Origin: Micromonospora sediminimaris
GTDB lineage: Bacteria > Actinomycetota > Actinomycetes > Mycobacteriales > Micromonosporaceae
DNA length: 64,000 nt
Assembly (NCBI GenBank): GCA_900112325.1
Contig: FOLJ01000001.1
Coordinates: 487,217-551,216 of the forward strand
Direction: 5' to 3'
The position numbers were made by a program, and so were the translations under genes. Below are positions 29,944-37,785 of the stretch, piece after piece. The notes beneath the pieces are model-generated. The model made no database searches and had not been told where the DNA came from. It saw only the letters and a program-made list of their open reading frames with translations. The first letter of the stretch is position 1. Each line of letters opens with the position of its first letter.

Positions 29944-30786
29944 GTGGATTCCGAGCGTACCGACCTCCTCGACCGGTTGGAACGGTTCTACGACGCGGTG
30001 CCCCGGGACGCGGCCCGTGTGGAAGATCACGGCGGTCTGGTGTTGTTCGTCCGGGAAGGCCCGGGATGGCCGTTCTACGCCCGGCCACGGCGGGACGGCA
30101 CCGGGTCACCGACTCTCGCCGACGTGGCGGCGGTGCGGACGCGCCAGCGCGAACTCGGTCTGCCCGAGGCCCTCGAATGGGTGCACGACACCACCCCCGC
30201 GCTGCTGGCGGTGGCCCGCTCGGGCGGCCTGTGCGTCCTCGAAGCGCCGCTGATGGTGCTCGACCCGGCCGCCCTGCCGAACCCGGCGGAACTGGGCGTA
30301 CCGGTGCGGTTGCTCGACCCGGCGGACGAGGACTTCGATTCGGCGGTGGCCGCCCGGCGGGCCGTGGCGGCGGTCGGATTCGCCGCCCCTGGCACCGGAC
30401 GGGGCGGGGCCGGACCGGCCGACCGCGACGCCGCCATGATCGGGCTGGACGCGGCGGCGGTCGACGAGGAACGGTCCCGTATCGCCGACGGCAGCCGGCT
30501 GTCCGCGCTGGCCGGCACCCCGACGGAGGGCCCCTTGGCCAGCGGGATGGCCCTGCGGGTCGGCGACGTCGCCGAGATCGCCGGAGTGGCCACGCTGCCC
30601 ACCGCCCGCCGTCGAGGGCTCGGCGCGGCAGTCACCGCCACCCTGGCCCGCGCCCTGCTGGACACCGGCACCGACCTGGTGTTCCTCTCCGCCGGTAGCG
30701 AGGAGATCGCCCGCGTCTACCTGCGCGTCGGCTTCCGCCGCATCGGCACCGCCTGCATCGCCTCCCCCACCCCCGCGCACCCCTGA
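29944..30786 (+). CDS. GNAT-family acetyltransferase
   Basis: A 280-residue protein. The N-terminal half (about 1-95) is an extra domain that starts DLLDRLERFYDAVPR. The C-terminal half is a GNAT fold: the acetyl-CoA pyrophosphate loop reads VATLPTARRRGLGAAVTATL, and the final strand-helix is FLSAGSEEIARVYLRVGFRRIGTA. The acceptor molecule cannot be deduced. The GTG start is placed at 29944 because a -10-like TAGTCT lies 6 bp upstream and the homologous protein start fits. It diverges from gltB with 147 bp between starts. Confidence 0.88.
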   Translation: MDSERTDLLDRLERFYDAVPRDAARVEDHGGLVLFVREGPGWPFYARPRRDGTGSPTLADVAAVRTRQRELGLPEALEWVHDTTPALLAVARSGGLCVLEAPLMVLDPAALPNPAELGVPVRLLDPADEDFDSAVAARRAVAAVGFAAPGTGRGGAGPADRDAAMIGLDAAAVDEERSRIADGSRLSALAGTPTEGPLASGMALRVGDVAEIAGVATLPTARRRGLGAAVTATLARALLDTGTDLVFLSAGSEEIARVYLRVGFRRIGTACIASPTPAHP

Positions 30787-30821
30787 CCCCACCCACCCCA
30801 CCCCACCCCGCCCGTCCAACC

Positions 30822-30884
30822 GGTTGATCAAGAGGTTTTGGTCGCAATCGGCCGCTGCGGGCGACCAAAACCTCTTGATCAACC
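30822..30884. repeat. Long perfect palindromic element between convergent genes
   Basis: Perfect 24-bp arms, 30822-30845 and 30861-30884, around a 15-nt loop. The arms hold TTGATCAAGAGGTTTTGGTC. The element lies between the convergent acetyltransferase and FAD monooxygenase genes, 36 and 27 bp from their stops. The RNA hairpin would work from both strands as a terminator; the unusual length and the AT-containing arms suggest a mobile or dispersed palindromic repeat adopted for that role. Confidence 0.75.
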
Positions 30885-30910
30885 CTGACAGGCGCGGGGG
30901 CGGGGGCGGG

Positions 30911-32092
30911 TCAGGTTGGGGGGCGCCATTGGGCGGCGATGGTGGCGGCGGTGCCGAGTAGGCGGGGGGTGATGGTGCCCAGGGCGGCGTCGCGGGCGCG
31001 CAGCGCCAGGCGCCCCCGGGTGCGCAGCACGGCGGACATCCGTCGGGTCTGCCGGACCACGGCCGCCGCGCGGGGTCGCCGCGCCCGGTCGTACGCCAGC
31101 ACCGCGTCGGGCAGGGTGGACTCGCGTAGCAGCACGGCGAGTGTCGCGGCGTCTTCGAAGGCCAGGCAGGCACCCTGCCCGAGGTGCGGCGGCATGGCGT
31201 GCGCGGCATCGCCGAGCAGCACCACCCCGCCCGGGCCGGCCGGGAAGCCGAACGCCCGGGGCAGCGGACGCAGCTCCCGGATCTCCCGCTGCACCAGGTC
31301 GGCCGGGTCGGTCGCGGCCAGCAGTTCGTCGACCGGCGCGGGCCAGCCGGCGTACCAGCGGCGCAGCAGCGCCAACTGGGTCTCCGGCGGCTCGGGACGG
31401 GCCGCGCCCGCCGCGGTGGCCATCCAGTAGATGCCGCCACGGCTGGAGGCACCGGAGGAGCCGCGCTCGCCCAGCGAGGCGGACACGAAACGGTAACCGG
31501 CACCGAGGATCTCACCGCCGACCGCATCGGGCAGGCTCGGCGCGCGGTACCAGGGGATCACCGCCCGCCAGGCGGCGCAGCCGGAGCTGACCACCCCCGA
31601 GGCGGGGGCGAGCTGACGCCGGATCACGCTGTCCGTGCCGTCGGCGGCGACGACCAGATCCGCCTCGTACGTGTGCCGGCCGTCGCCGACAGCGGGCCGT
31701 TCACCGGCGGCGGCGCGCACCGTCCGCACCGTCACCCCGGTACGCAGCTCGACCCGCTCGCCCAGGCCCGCGATCAGCGCGTCGTGCAGGTCCTCCCGGT
31801 GCACCACCACCGGGAGACGCTCGGCCGGCGTCGGTCGGGGCTGCACCAGCCAGTGCCCGTCCGGACGGCGTACACCGCCGTCGGACAGGGTGGTGGCGAT
31901 GGCGTCCAGACCGGCGCCGAGCCCCAGGGCGCGCAACGCCCGGACCCCGTTGGGCCAGAGCACCACGGCAGCTGGCTCGGGACGGATCCGGTCGGCCCGC
32001 TCCAGGAGCGTCACCTGCCAGCCCGAACGGGCGAGCGCACCGGAGACCGCCAGGCCGCCGAGCCCGCCGCCGACCACCACCGCGGTACGCAT
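30911..32092 (-). CDS. FAD-dependent monooxygenase
   Basis: A 393-residue single-component flavoprotein hydroxylase of the PHBH class. The dinucleotide motif is VVVGGGLGGLAVSGALARSG at residues 5-24, the DG motif is VVAADGTDSVIRRQL, and the GD motif is VVLLGDAAHAMPPHLGQGAC. No membrane span. Substrate unknown; relatives hydroxylate aromatic compounds or polyketides. The ATG at 32092 follows GGAGGAC. It lies 15 bp past the lgt stop in the same direction, so it is likely in the trp-lgt transcript. Confidence 0.9.
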   Translation of the reverse strand: MRTAVVVGGGLGGLAVSGALARSGWQVTLLERADRIRPEPAAVVLWPNGVRALRALGLGAGLDAIATTLSDGGVRRPDGHWLVQPRPTPAERLPVVVHREDLHDALIAGLGERVELRTGVTVRTVRAAAGERPAVGDGRHTYEADLVVAADGTDSVIRRQLAPASGVVSSGCAAWRAVIPWYRAPSLPDAVGGEILGAGYRFVSASLGERGSSGASSRGGIYWMATAAGAARPEPPETQLALLRRWYAGWPAPVDELLAATDPADLVQREIRELRPLPRAFGFPAGPGGVVLLGDAAHAMPPHLGQGACLAFEDAATLAVLLRESTLPDAVLAYDRARRPRAAAVVRQTRRMSAVLRTRGRLALRARDAALGTITPRLLGTAATIAAQWRPPT

Positions 32093-32107
32093 GACCGTCC
32101 TCCGGCC

Positions 32108-33466
32108 TCAGCTGTCGCGGTCGGCGGGCCGAGCAGCGGCGGACTCGCCCGCCGTGCTCTCGGCCGGTGAATCCGACGCCGACCCGGTCTCCTCGCCGTC
32201 GGTGGGCCCACCAACCGACCCGGGGCGCTCACCAGCCAACCCGGCGGGCCCGCCAGCCGACCCTCCGGACGGCTCACCCTTCGGCCGGGCGGCGGTCGCC
32301 GCCTCGCCGGCCGGCCGGTCCAGGACGGACGCCTCGTCGGCCCGCTTCGAGGGGGTCACCACGTCGTCCATGTCCGGCTGGTCCGGGGCGGACGCCTCGC
32401 CGGCCGGCCGGTCCGGGGCGGACTCGGAGCCCGCGTCGACCGGGTCCGCCGCTTCGGGTGGCGCCTCCCCGGTCCGTCGCCAGTGCGCGAACTGCTCCTC
32501 GCCGACCACCCGGTAGCCCTCGGGTACCGCCGGCTCGGTGGTGGCGCCCTTGGCCGACAGGTCCACCTGCGAGACGTCGGAGCTGGCCGGCGGGCCGGCG
32601 ACGCTCGGCAGGCCGACCGGGATCAGGTACTCCCGTGGCCCGCGTACCCGCAGGAAGTAGATGAGGGCGCCGAGGAACACCAGCGCCGCGGTCCAGACGT
32701 TTACCCGTACGCCGAGGATCGTGTTTGCCTCGTCGGTGCGCATCATCTCGATCCAGAACCGGCCGGCGGTGTAGCCCATCACGTAGAGGGCGAAGGCGCG
32801 GCCACGGCCGAGCCGCAGCTTACGGTCGAGGAAGTACACCATCGCGGCGACGCCGACGTTCCACAGCAACTCGTACGCGAAGGTCGGGTGGTAGAGCCCC
32901 TCCTCCAGGATCGGCTGGCCGGCCTCGTCGCGCAGCGCCTGCCCACCGTCCATCCGGTGGATCTCCAGCCCCCAGGGCAGGTCGGTCCGACCGCCGTAGA
33001 GCTCGTTGTTGAACCAGTTGCCGAGCCGGCCGATCGCCTGGGCCAGCGGCAGGCCCGGCGCCAGCGCGTCGGCGACCACGGTCAGCGGGATGCCCAGTTG
33101 CCGGGCGGCGATCCAGGCGCCTACCGCGCCACCGGCGACCGCACCCCAGATGCCCAGCCCACCCTCGTGGATGAAGAACACCTTGATCCAGTCCCCGCCG
33201 GTGCCGAAGTACTTTTCCGGTGAGGTGATCACGTGGTAGATCCGGGCGCCGATGATGCCCGCCGGCACCGCCCAGACGGCGATGTCGAGCACCGCACCCG
33301 GAGCCGCGCCGCGCTGGCGCAGCCGCCGCTCGGTGACCCAGCAGGCCACCACGATGCCGGCGATGATGCACAGCGCGTACGCCCGGATGGGGATCGGGCC
33401 GAGCTGCCACACGGCGTTGCTCGGGCTGGGGATGGCGGCCAGGGACGTCGGCGAGGCGAGACTCAC
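32108..33466 (-). CDS. lgt: Prolipoprotein diacylglyceryl transferase with acidic tail
   Basis: A 452-residue membrane enzyme that moves diacylglycerol from phosphatidylglycerol onto the lipobox Cys of preprolipoproteins. Seven membrane spans lie in residues 10-280. The signature GRLGNWFNNELYGGRTDLPW is complete and an earlier HEGGLGIWGAVAGG is conserved. Residues of about 300-452 are a Pro/Asp/Glu/Ala-rich disordered cytoplasmic tail with repeats of RPAGEAS type, much longer than in E. coli Lgt (291 residues). GTG 33466 is chosen because TAGCGT lies 8 bp upstream; GTG 33505 in the same frame is possible. It follows trpA. Confidence 0.94.
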   Translation of the reverse strand: MSLASPTSLAAIPSPSNAVWQLGPIPIRAYALCIIAGIVVACWVTERRLRQRGAAPGAVLDIAVWAVPAGIIGARIYHVITSPEKYFGTGGDWIKVFFIHEGGLGIWGAVAGGAVGAWIAARQLGIPLTVVADALAPGLPLAQAIGRLGNWFNNELYGGRTDLPWGLEIHRMDGGQALRDEAGQPILEEGLYHPTFAYELLWNVGVAAMVYFLDRKLRLGRGRAFALYVMGYTAGRFWIEMMRTDEANTILGVRVNVWTAALVFLGALIYFLRVRGPREYLIPVGLPSVAGPPASSDVSQVDLSAKGATTEPAVPEGYRVVGEEQFAHWRRTGEAPPEAADPVDAGSESAPDRPAGEASAPDQPDMDDVVTPSKRADEASVLDRPAGEAATAARPKGEPSGGSAGGPAGLAGERPGSVGGPTDGEETGSASDSPAESTAGESAAARPADRDS

Positions 33467-33526
33467 GGGTGCACACGCTACCGCTGCGGACCCCTGTGGC
33501 GTCACCCCGGTCCGCGCCGGTAACCC

Positions 33527-34342
33527 TCAGCGGTCGGGGTGGCGGACGCCGTCGGACAGTTCGGCGCTCAGCGTGCGCAGGGCGGTCAGGGCCTCCGCCT
33601 CGTCGGGCGTGTCGAGCAGGCAGCGGATCAGCGCGCTGCCGACGATCACCGCGTCGGCGTACCCGGCGACCGTGGCGGCCTGGGCACCGGTGCCCACACC
33701 CAGCCCGACGCCGACCGGCAGGTCGGTGACCTCCCGCACCCGGGACACCAGCACCGGTGCCGCCTGGGAGGTCTGCGACCGGGCACCGGTGACGCCCATG
33801 ATCGCGGTGGCGTAGACGAAGCCCCGGCAGTGCGCGGCCGTCATCGCCAGCCGCTCGTCCGTGGAGGACGGCGCGACCAGGAACGTCCGGTCCAGCCCGT
33901 GCGCGTCCGAGGCGGCCAGCCACTCGCCGGCCTCCTCGGGGATCAGGTCGGGGGTGATCAGCCCGGTCCCGCCGGCCGCGGCGAGATCCCGGGCGAAGGC
34001 GTCCACCCCGTACCGCTCGATCGGGTTCCAGTAGGTCATCGTCACCACCGGCGCGCCGGTGGCGGCCACCGCCTCGATGATGCGCAGCGTGTCCCGGGTG
34101 CGTACGCCGCCGGCCAGGGCGATGTCGCTGGCACGCTGGATCACCGGGCCGTCCATCACCGGGTCGGAGTACGGGATCTCCACCTCGATCACGTCGACGC
34201 CCGCGGCGACCATCGCCTTCATCGCGGCGATGCTGCCCTCGACGGTCGGGAAGCCGGCCGGCATGCAGCCCACCAGCAACGCCCGGCCGTCCGCCCGGGC
34301 CTTGTCGAAGGCCACCCCGATCCGGCTGGTCCGCTCGCTCAT
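33527..34342 (-). CDS. trpA: Tryptophan synthase alpha subunit
   Basis: A 271-residue TIM barrel that cleaves indole-3-glycerol phosphate to indole. Catalytic Glu is in VDVIEVEIPYSDPVMDGPVI and catalytic Asp is expected in the same segment. Phosphate-binding motif GVGLGVGTGAQAATVAGYAD is present. The ATG at 34342 uses AAGGAGTGAGG, which straddles the trpB stop, giving tight coupling (4 bp between stop and start). A longer open frame to 34378 lies in trpB and is rejected. Confidence 0.97.
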   Translation of the reverse strand: MSERTSRIGVAFDKARADGRALLVGCMPAGFPTVEGSIAAMKAMVAAGVDVIEVEIPYSDPVMDGPVIQRASDIALAGGVRTRDTLRIIEAVAATGAPVVTMTYWNPIERYGVDAFARDLAAAGGTGLITPDLIPEEAGEWLAASDAHGLDRTFLVAPSSTDERLAMTAAHCRGFVYATAIMGVTGARSQTSQAAPVLVSRVREVTDLPVGVGLGVGTGAQAATVAGYADAVIVGSALIRCLLDTPDEAEALTALRTLSAELSDGVRHPDR

Positions 34343-34346
34343 GGCC

Positions 34347-35585
34347 TCACTCCTTGTCGAGGATGCCGAAGTACTCACCGGCGGTGTGCACGTCCTTGTC
34401 GCCCCGGCCGGAGAGGTTGACCACGATGGTGGGCTGCCGGCCGAGCTCGGCGGCGAGCTTCGGCGCGATGGCCAGGGTGCCCGCGAGGGCGTGCGCGCTC
34501 TCGATCGCGGGGATGATCCCCTCGGTCCGACAGAGCAGCTCGAAGGCGGCCATCGCCTCGTCGTCGGTGACCGGCTGGTACGTGGCCCGGCCGGTGTCGT
34601 GCAGCCAGGCGTGCTCCGGGCCCACGCCCGGGTAGTCCAGGCCGGCGGAGATCGAGTGCGACTCCTGCGTCTGGCCGTCGGCGTCCTGGAGTACGAAGGT
34701 CCGGGTGCCGTGCAGGACGCCGGTGGAGCCGCCGGTGATGCTCGCGGCGTGCCGGCCGGTGTTCACCCCGTCGCCGCCGGCCTCGAAGCCGTACAGCCGC
34801 ACCTGCGGGTCGTCGGTGAAGGCATGGAAGATGCCCAGCGCGTTGGAGCCGCCACCGACGCAGGCGGTCACCGCGTCCGGCAGCGCACCGGTCAGGTCCA
34901 GGCACTGTGCCCGGGCCTCCTCGCCGATGCCCCGGACGAAGTCGCGAACCAGCGCCGGGAAGGGGTGCGGTCCGGCGGCGGTGCCGATCAGGTAGTGGGT
35001 CTCGTCGACGTTGGCGACCCAGTCCCGCATCGCCTCGTTCATCGCGTCCTTGAGGGTGCGCGAGCCGGTCGTCACCGGCACGACAGTCGCCCCGAGCATC
35101 CGCATCCGGGCCACGTTCAACGCCTGCCGCTCGGTGTCGACCTGCCCCATGTAGACCACGCATTCCAGGTCGAACAGGGCCGCGGCGGTGGCGGTGGCGA
35201 CACCGTGCTGACCGGCACCGGTCTCGGCGATCACCCGCCGCTTGCCCATCCGCCGGGTCAGCAGCGCCTGACCGAGCACGTTGCGCACCTTGTGCGCGCC
35301 GGTGTGATTGAGGTCCTCCCGCTTGAGCAGCACCCGGGCACCGGCCCGGGCGGAGAACCGCCGGGCCTCGTAGAGCAGCGACGGCGTCCCCGCGTAGTCG
35401 CGCAACAATCCGGCGAACTCGGCCCGGAACGTCTCGTCGGCCATCGCCGCCTGGTGCGCCAGGGCCAGTTCGTCGAGCGCGGCGACAAGTGCCTCCGGCA
35501 CGAACCGGCCGCCGAACGTGCCGAAGTGGCCGGCGGCGTCGGGGAACTGCGCCGGCACCTCGGTGTTCGTGGCGTCAGCACTCAT
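34347..35585 (-). CDS. trpB: Tryptophan synthase beta subunit
   Basis: A 412-residue PLP enzyme that joins indole and serine. The PLP lysine is in HTGAHKVRN, the indole/serine-binding glutamate region is [13 protein letters not shown], and the phosphate loop is [12 protein letters not shown]. The ATG at 35585 follows GAGGAC. It forms an operon with trpC (39 bp gap) upstream and trpA downstream. Confidence 0.98.
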   Translation of the reverse strand: MSADATNTEVPAQFPDAAGHFGTFGGRFVPEALVAALDELALAHQAAMADETFRAEFAGLLRDYAGTPSLLYEARRFSARAGARVLLKREDLNHTGAHKVRNVLGQALLTRRMGKRRVIAETGAGQHGVATATAAALFDLECVVYMGQVDTERQALNVARMRMLGATVVPVTTGSRTLKDAMNEAMRDWVANVDETHYLIGTAAGPHPFPALVRDFVRGIGEEARAQCLDLTGALPDAVTACVGGGSNALGIFHAFTDDPQVRLYGFEAGGDGVNTGRHAASITGGSTGVLHGTRTFVLQDADGQTQESHSISAGLDYPGVGPEHAWLHDTGRATYQPVTDDEAMAAFELLCRTEGIIPAIESAHALAGTLAIAPKLAAELGRQPTIVVNLSGRGDKDVHTAGEYFGILDKE

Positions 35586-35624
35586 CGCGGGTCCTCTCGC
35601 TCACAAACGGTCGCCCGGCGCGGT

Positions 35625-36488
35625 TCAGCGCACCGGGCGGGGCGTCGCCGGGTGGTTGCCGGCGTTGACCAGTTCGGCCACCGCCTCCCGGGGACTCTTC
35701 TGGGTGACCAGACCCTCACCCACGAGGACGGCGTCGGCGCCGGCCGAGGCGTACCGGATCAGGTCGTGCGGGCCGCGTACGCCCGACTCGGCGATCTTGA
35801 CGACGTTGCTCGGCAGGCCGGGCGCGATCCGCTCGAACACCGACCTGTCGACCTGAAGGGTACGCAGATCACGGGCGTTGACCCCGATGACCTGAGCGCC
35901 GGCCTCCATGGCCCGGTCGGCCTCCTCCTCGTCGTGCACCTCGACCAGCGCGGTCATGCCCAGCGACTCGATCCGCTCCAGCAGGCCGACCAGCACGTTC
36001 TGCTCCAGCGCGGCGACGATCAGCAGCACCAGGTCCGCGCCGTGGGCGCGAGCCTCGTGCACCTGGTAGCTGGAGACCACGAAGTCCTTACGCAGCACCG
36101 GGATGTTCACCGCGGCCCGCACGGCGGCGAGGTCGTCAAGTGACCCGCCGAACCAGCGCCCCTCGGTGAGCACGCTTATCGCGCGGGCGCCACCGGCCGC
36201 GTACTCGCCGGCCAGGTCCGCCGGGTCGGCGATCTCGGCCAGCTTGCCCTTGGACGGCGAGGCGCGCTTCACCTCGGCGATGACCGCGACGCCGGGCCGG
36301 CGCAGGGCCGCGTACGCGTCCAGTGGCGGCGGCGCGGCGGCGGCCAGTTCACGGATCCGCTCCAGCGGAACCTGTTCCTGCCGCCGGGCCACGTCCTCCC
36401 GGACGCCGGCCAGGATCTCGTCGAGCACGCTGACGGGCGTCGCCGAGCCGGCCTCGTCCCCCTCCGCGTGGGCATGTTCAGCAGTCAC
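35625..36488 (-). CDS. trpC: Indole-3-glycerol phosphate synthase
   Basis: A 287-residue TIM-barrel enzyme that closes the indole ring. Family motifs are visible: [13 protein letters not shown] (catalytic Lys and substrate binding), [13 protein letters not shown] (catalytic Lys), [12 protein letters not shown] and [11 protein letters not shown]. The N-terminal 25 residues are an acidic, unconserved extension. The GTG at 36488 follows GAGGGGAG; an ATG at 36515 lacks a ribosome site. No trpF domain is fused. Confidence 0.97.
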   Translation of the reverse strand: MTAEHAHAEGDEAGSATPVSVLDEILAGVREDVARRQEQVPLERIRELAAAAPPPLDAYAALRRPGVAVIAEVKRASPSKGKLAEIADPADLAGEYAAGGARAISVLTEGRWFGGSLDDLAAVRAAVNIPVLRKDFVVSSYQVHEARAHGADLVLLIVAALEQNVLVGLLERIESLGMTALVEVHDEEEADRAMEAGAQVIGVNARDLRTLQVDRSVFERIAPGLPSNVVKIAESGVRGPHDLIRYASAGADAVLVGEGLVTQKSPREAVAELVNAGNHPATPRPVR

Positions 36489-36871
36489 CAACGGACTCCC
36501 CTCTCCGGGTGTCATGGGCCGATGCTAGGGGGCCCCACCTGGACCCGACCGCCGGGGGTATGGCGCTCCTCACGAAATGGGCTGCGGCATAATGGCCCAC
36601 TTGTGCGCACGGACCGTGACTCTGCGTCACGGCATCATCGACGATCACCCATGTGAGAGCGGCCGAGAGGCCGCGCGACGGCCGGCGGGATCCGGCCATG
36701 TCGATGCTGTGACCAAGCTCAAGGACCAAGGTCCCTGTGCCGGTCAGGCCCGCTACCGCAGAGTTGACGGTGCAGTCATCACCACGAAACCCGGGCCGAG
36801 CAGCATCAGGCTCGGGCACACTCAATGACGCGCCTGCCCCATCGCCACGACGATCTCTCCCCGGGGTGATC
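36489..36871 (+). other. 383-bp hairpin-rich region between divergent genes
   Basis: No gene is supported here. The region separates trpC from the divergent 83-residue gene and carries several short perfect inverted repeats: CCGTGAC/GTCACGG (36614-36620 and 36626-36632), GCGGCC/GGCCGC (36659-36664 and 36669-36674), and CCGAGC/GCTCGG (near 36793-36815). GTGAC-N5-GTCAC could be a regulator site. The density of hairpins suggests a structured 5' leader of about 200-250 nt on the plus strand. It does not match a riboswitch class that I recognise. Confidence 0.4.
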
Positions 36872-37123
36872 ATGAGTACCTCCGCGCCGCACCAGACCAT
36901 CGGACTCACCACCATCTCGCGCACCGTCGCGTCGCTCGCCGTCGGTGTCGTCCACACGTTGGAGCGGGCAGTGATCGGACCGGACCGGATGCGGACCGCG
37001 TCCGGCAACGCCTGGGAGGCCATCTGCGCCGACCGGGCCCGAGCCGACCAGCGGGCCGAACTGGACCGCCTCGTCGCGGAACTCACCGCCGCCCGGGCGC
37101 GCGCCCGGCAACCGGTCGGCTGA
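36872..37123 (+). CDS. Small conserved hypothetical protein in trp cluster
   Basis: An 83-residue protein encoded against the direction of the trp genes. The first 25 residues are neutral (HQTIGLTTISRTVASLAVGVVHTLERAVIG), the rest is a charged helix (ADRARADQRAELDRLVAELTAARAR). No known domain. The ATG at 36872 has GGGGTGA ahead. Its stop lies 19 bp before the end of the convergent membrane-protein gene, and a small hairpin spans both stop codons. Confidence 0.65.
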   Translation: MSTSAPHQTIGLTTISRTVASLAVGVVHTLERAVIGPDRMRTASGNAWEAICADRARADQRAELDRLVAELTAARARARQPVG

Positions 37124-37147
37124 CCGCACCGACGCCGGCCGGTCAGC
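37119..37147. terminator. Small hairpin covering two convergent stop codons
   Basis: Perfect 8-bp arms GCTGACCG (37119-37126) and CGGTCAGC (37140-37147). Each arm contains one of the two stop codons (37121-37123 plus, 37143-37145 minus). It could act as a two-way terminator, though the stem is short. Confidence 0.4.
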
Positions 37148-37724
37148 GGATCGTCGGGTCCTCGCCGCGGTCCAACGCCTCCCACGCCTCGACGGTGCCC
37201 GCCCCGCCGATCGGACCGCCGGTGCCGGTCGGCCGGGTGGTCCGCCGTTCGTAGCGCGCACCCATCGCCGGCCAGCGGTGACCACGCAGCATGGTCAGCG
37301 CGCCACCGACGGCGGCGAGGATCCCGCCGAGCAGGGTGAGCGCCGGCCACTGCCAAGTGACCGGGTCCCCGAGGTCACCGACCAGCCCGTAGCCCCCGCC
37401 AGCCGCGAGAGCCAGGCCGAGCAGGGTCAGCAGCCCGCCGAGCACCCGACGCAGCCGGCCCCGGGTGGCCAGCACCGCGCCACCCCCGGCCAGCCCGACG
37501 AGGGCCAACGCCGGCAGCCACGGCAGCAGCTGCCCGCCCGTGCGGCCCTCCTCCACCAGCAGCATCGGCTCCGACCGGCCGACCACCCCGACCACCCAGG
37601 TGCGGGTCGCCGCCCACAGCGCCAGCCCCGCGCCGGCCAGGCAGAGCAGCACGGCGTACGCCAGCTCACGCCGGCCGGGCACGGGCCGCGCGTCGCCCGT
37701 CCCGGGCCCCACCGGCACGCTCAC
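37143..37724 (-). CDS. Trp biosynthesis-associated membrane protein
   Basis: A 193-residue protein of the actinobacterial membrane family encoded between trpE and trpC (TIGR02234 type). Four membrane spans are visible: LAYAVLLCLAGAGLALWAA, LLPWLPALALVGLAGGGAVL, VLGGLLTLLGLALAAGGGYGL and WQWPALTLLGGILAAVGGALT. The C-terminal 40 residues are polar. A role in tryptophan synthesis is inferred from position only. The GTG at 37724 follows GGAAGG; much of the longer open frame is trpE antisense or repeat sequence and is rejected. Confidence 0.88.
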   Translation of the reverse strand: MSVPVGPGTGDARPVPGRRELAYAVLLCLAGAGLALWAATRTWVVGVVGRSEPMLLVEEGRTGGQLLPWLPALALVGLAGGGAVLATRGRLRRVLGGLLTLLGLALAAGGGYGLVGDLGDPVTWQWPALTLLGGILAAVGGALTMLRGHRWPAMGARYERRTTRPTGTGGPIGGAGTVEAWEALDRGEDPTIR

Positions 37725-37735
37725 CGGGTAAGCCT

Positions 37736-37785
37736 TCCGTTCACGACTGCGGGACTCCGCTGCGCTACGTTCCTCGCGCTCACCG
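37736..37785 (-). repeat. Micromonospora-type GAGGAACGTAGCGCAGCGGAG repeat
   Basis: Read on the minus strand this piece holds GAGGAACGTAGCGCAGCG, then GAGTCCCGCAGTCGTG. Its first bases overlap the trpE stop. Related GAGCG(A)AGCGGAG pieces lie at 39333-39417. I recall similar sequences as frequent intergenic repeats in Micromonosporaceae; copy number was not checked. Confidence 0.4.
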
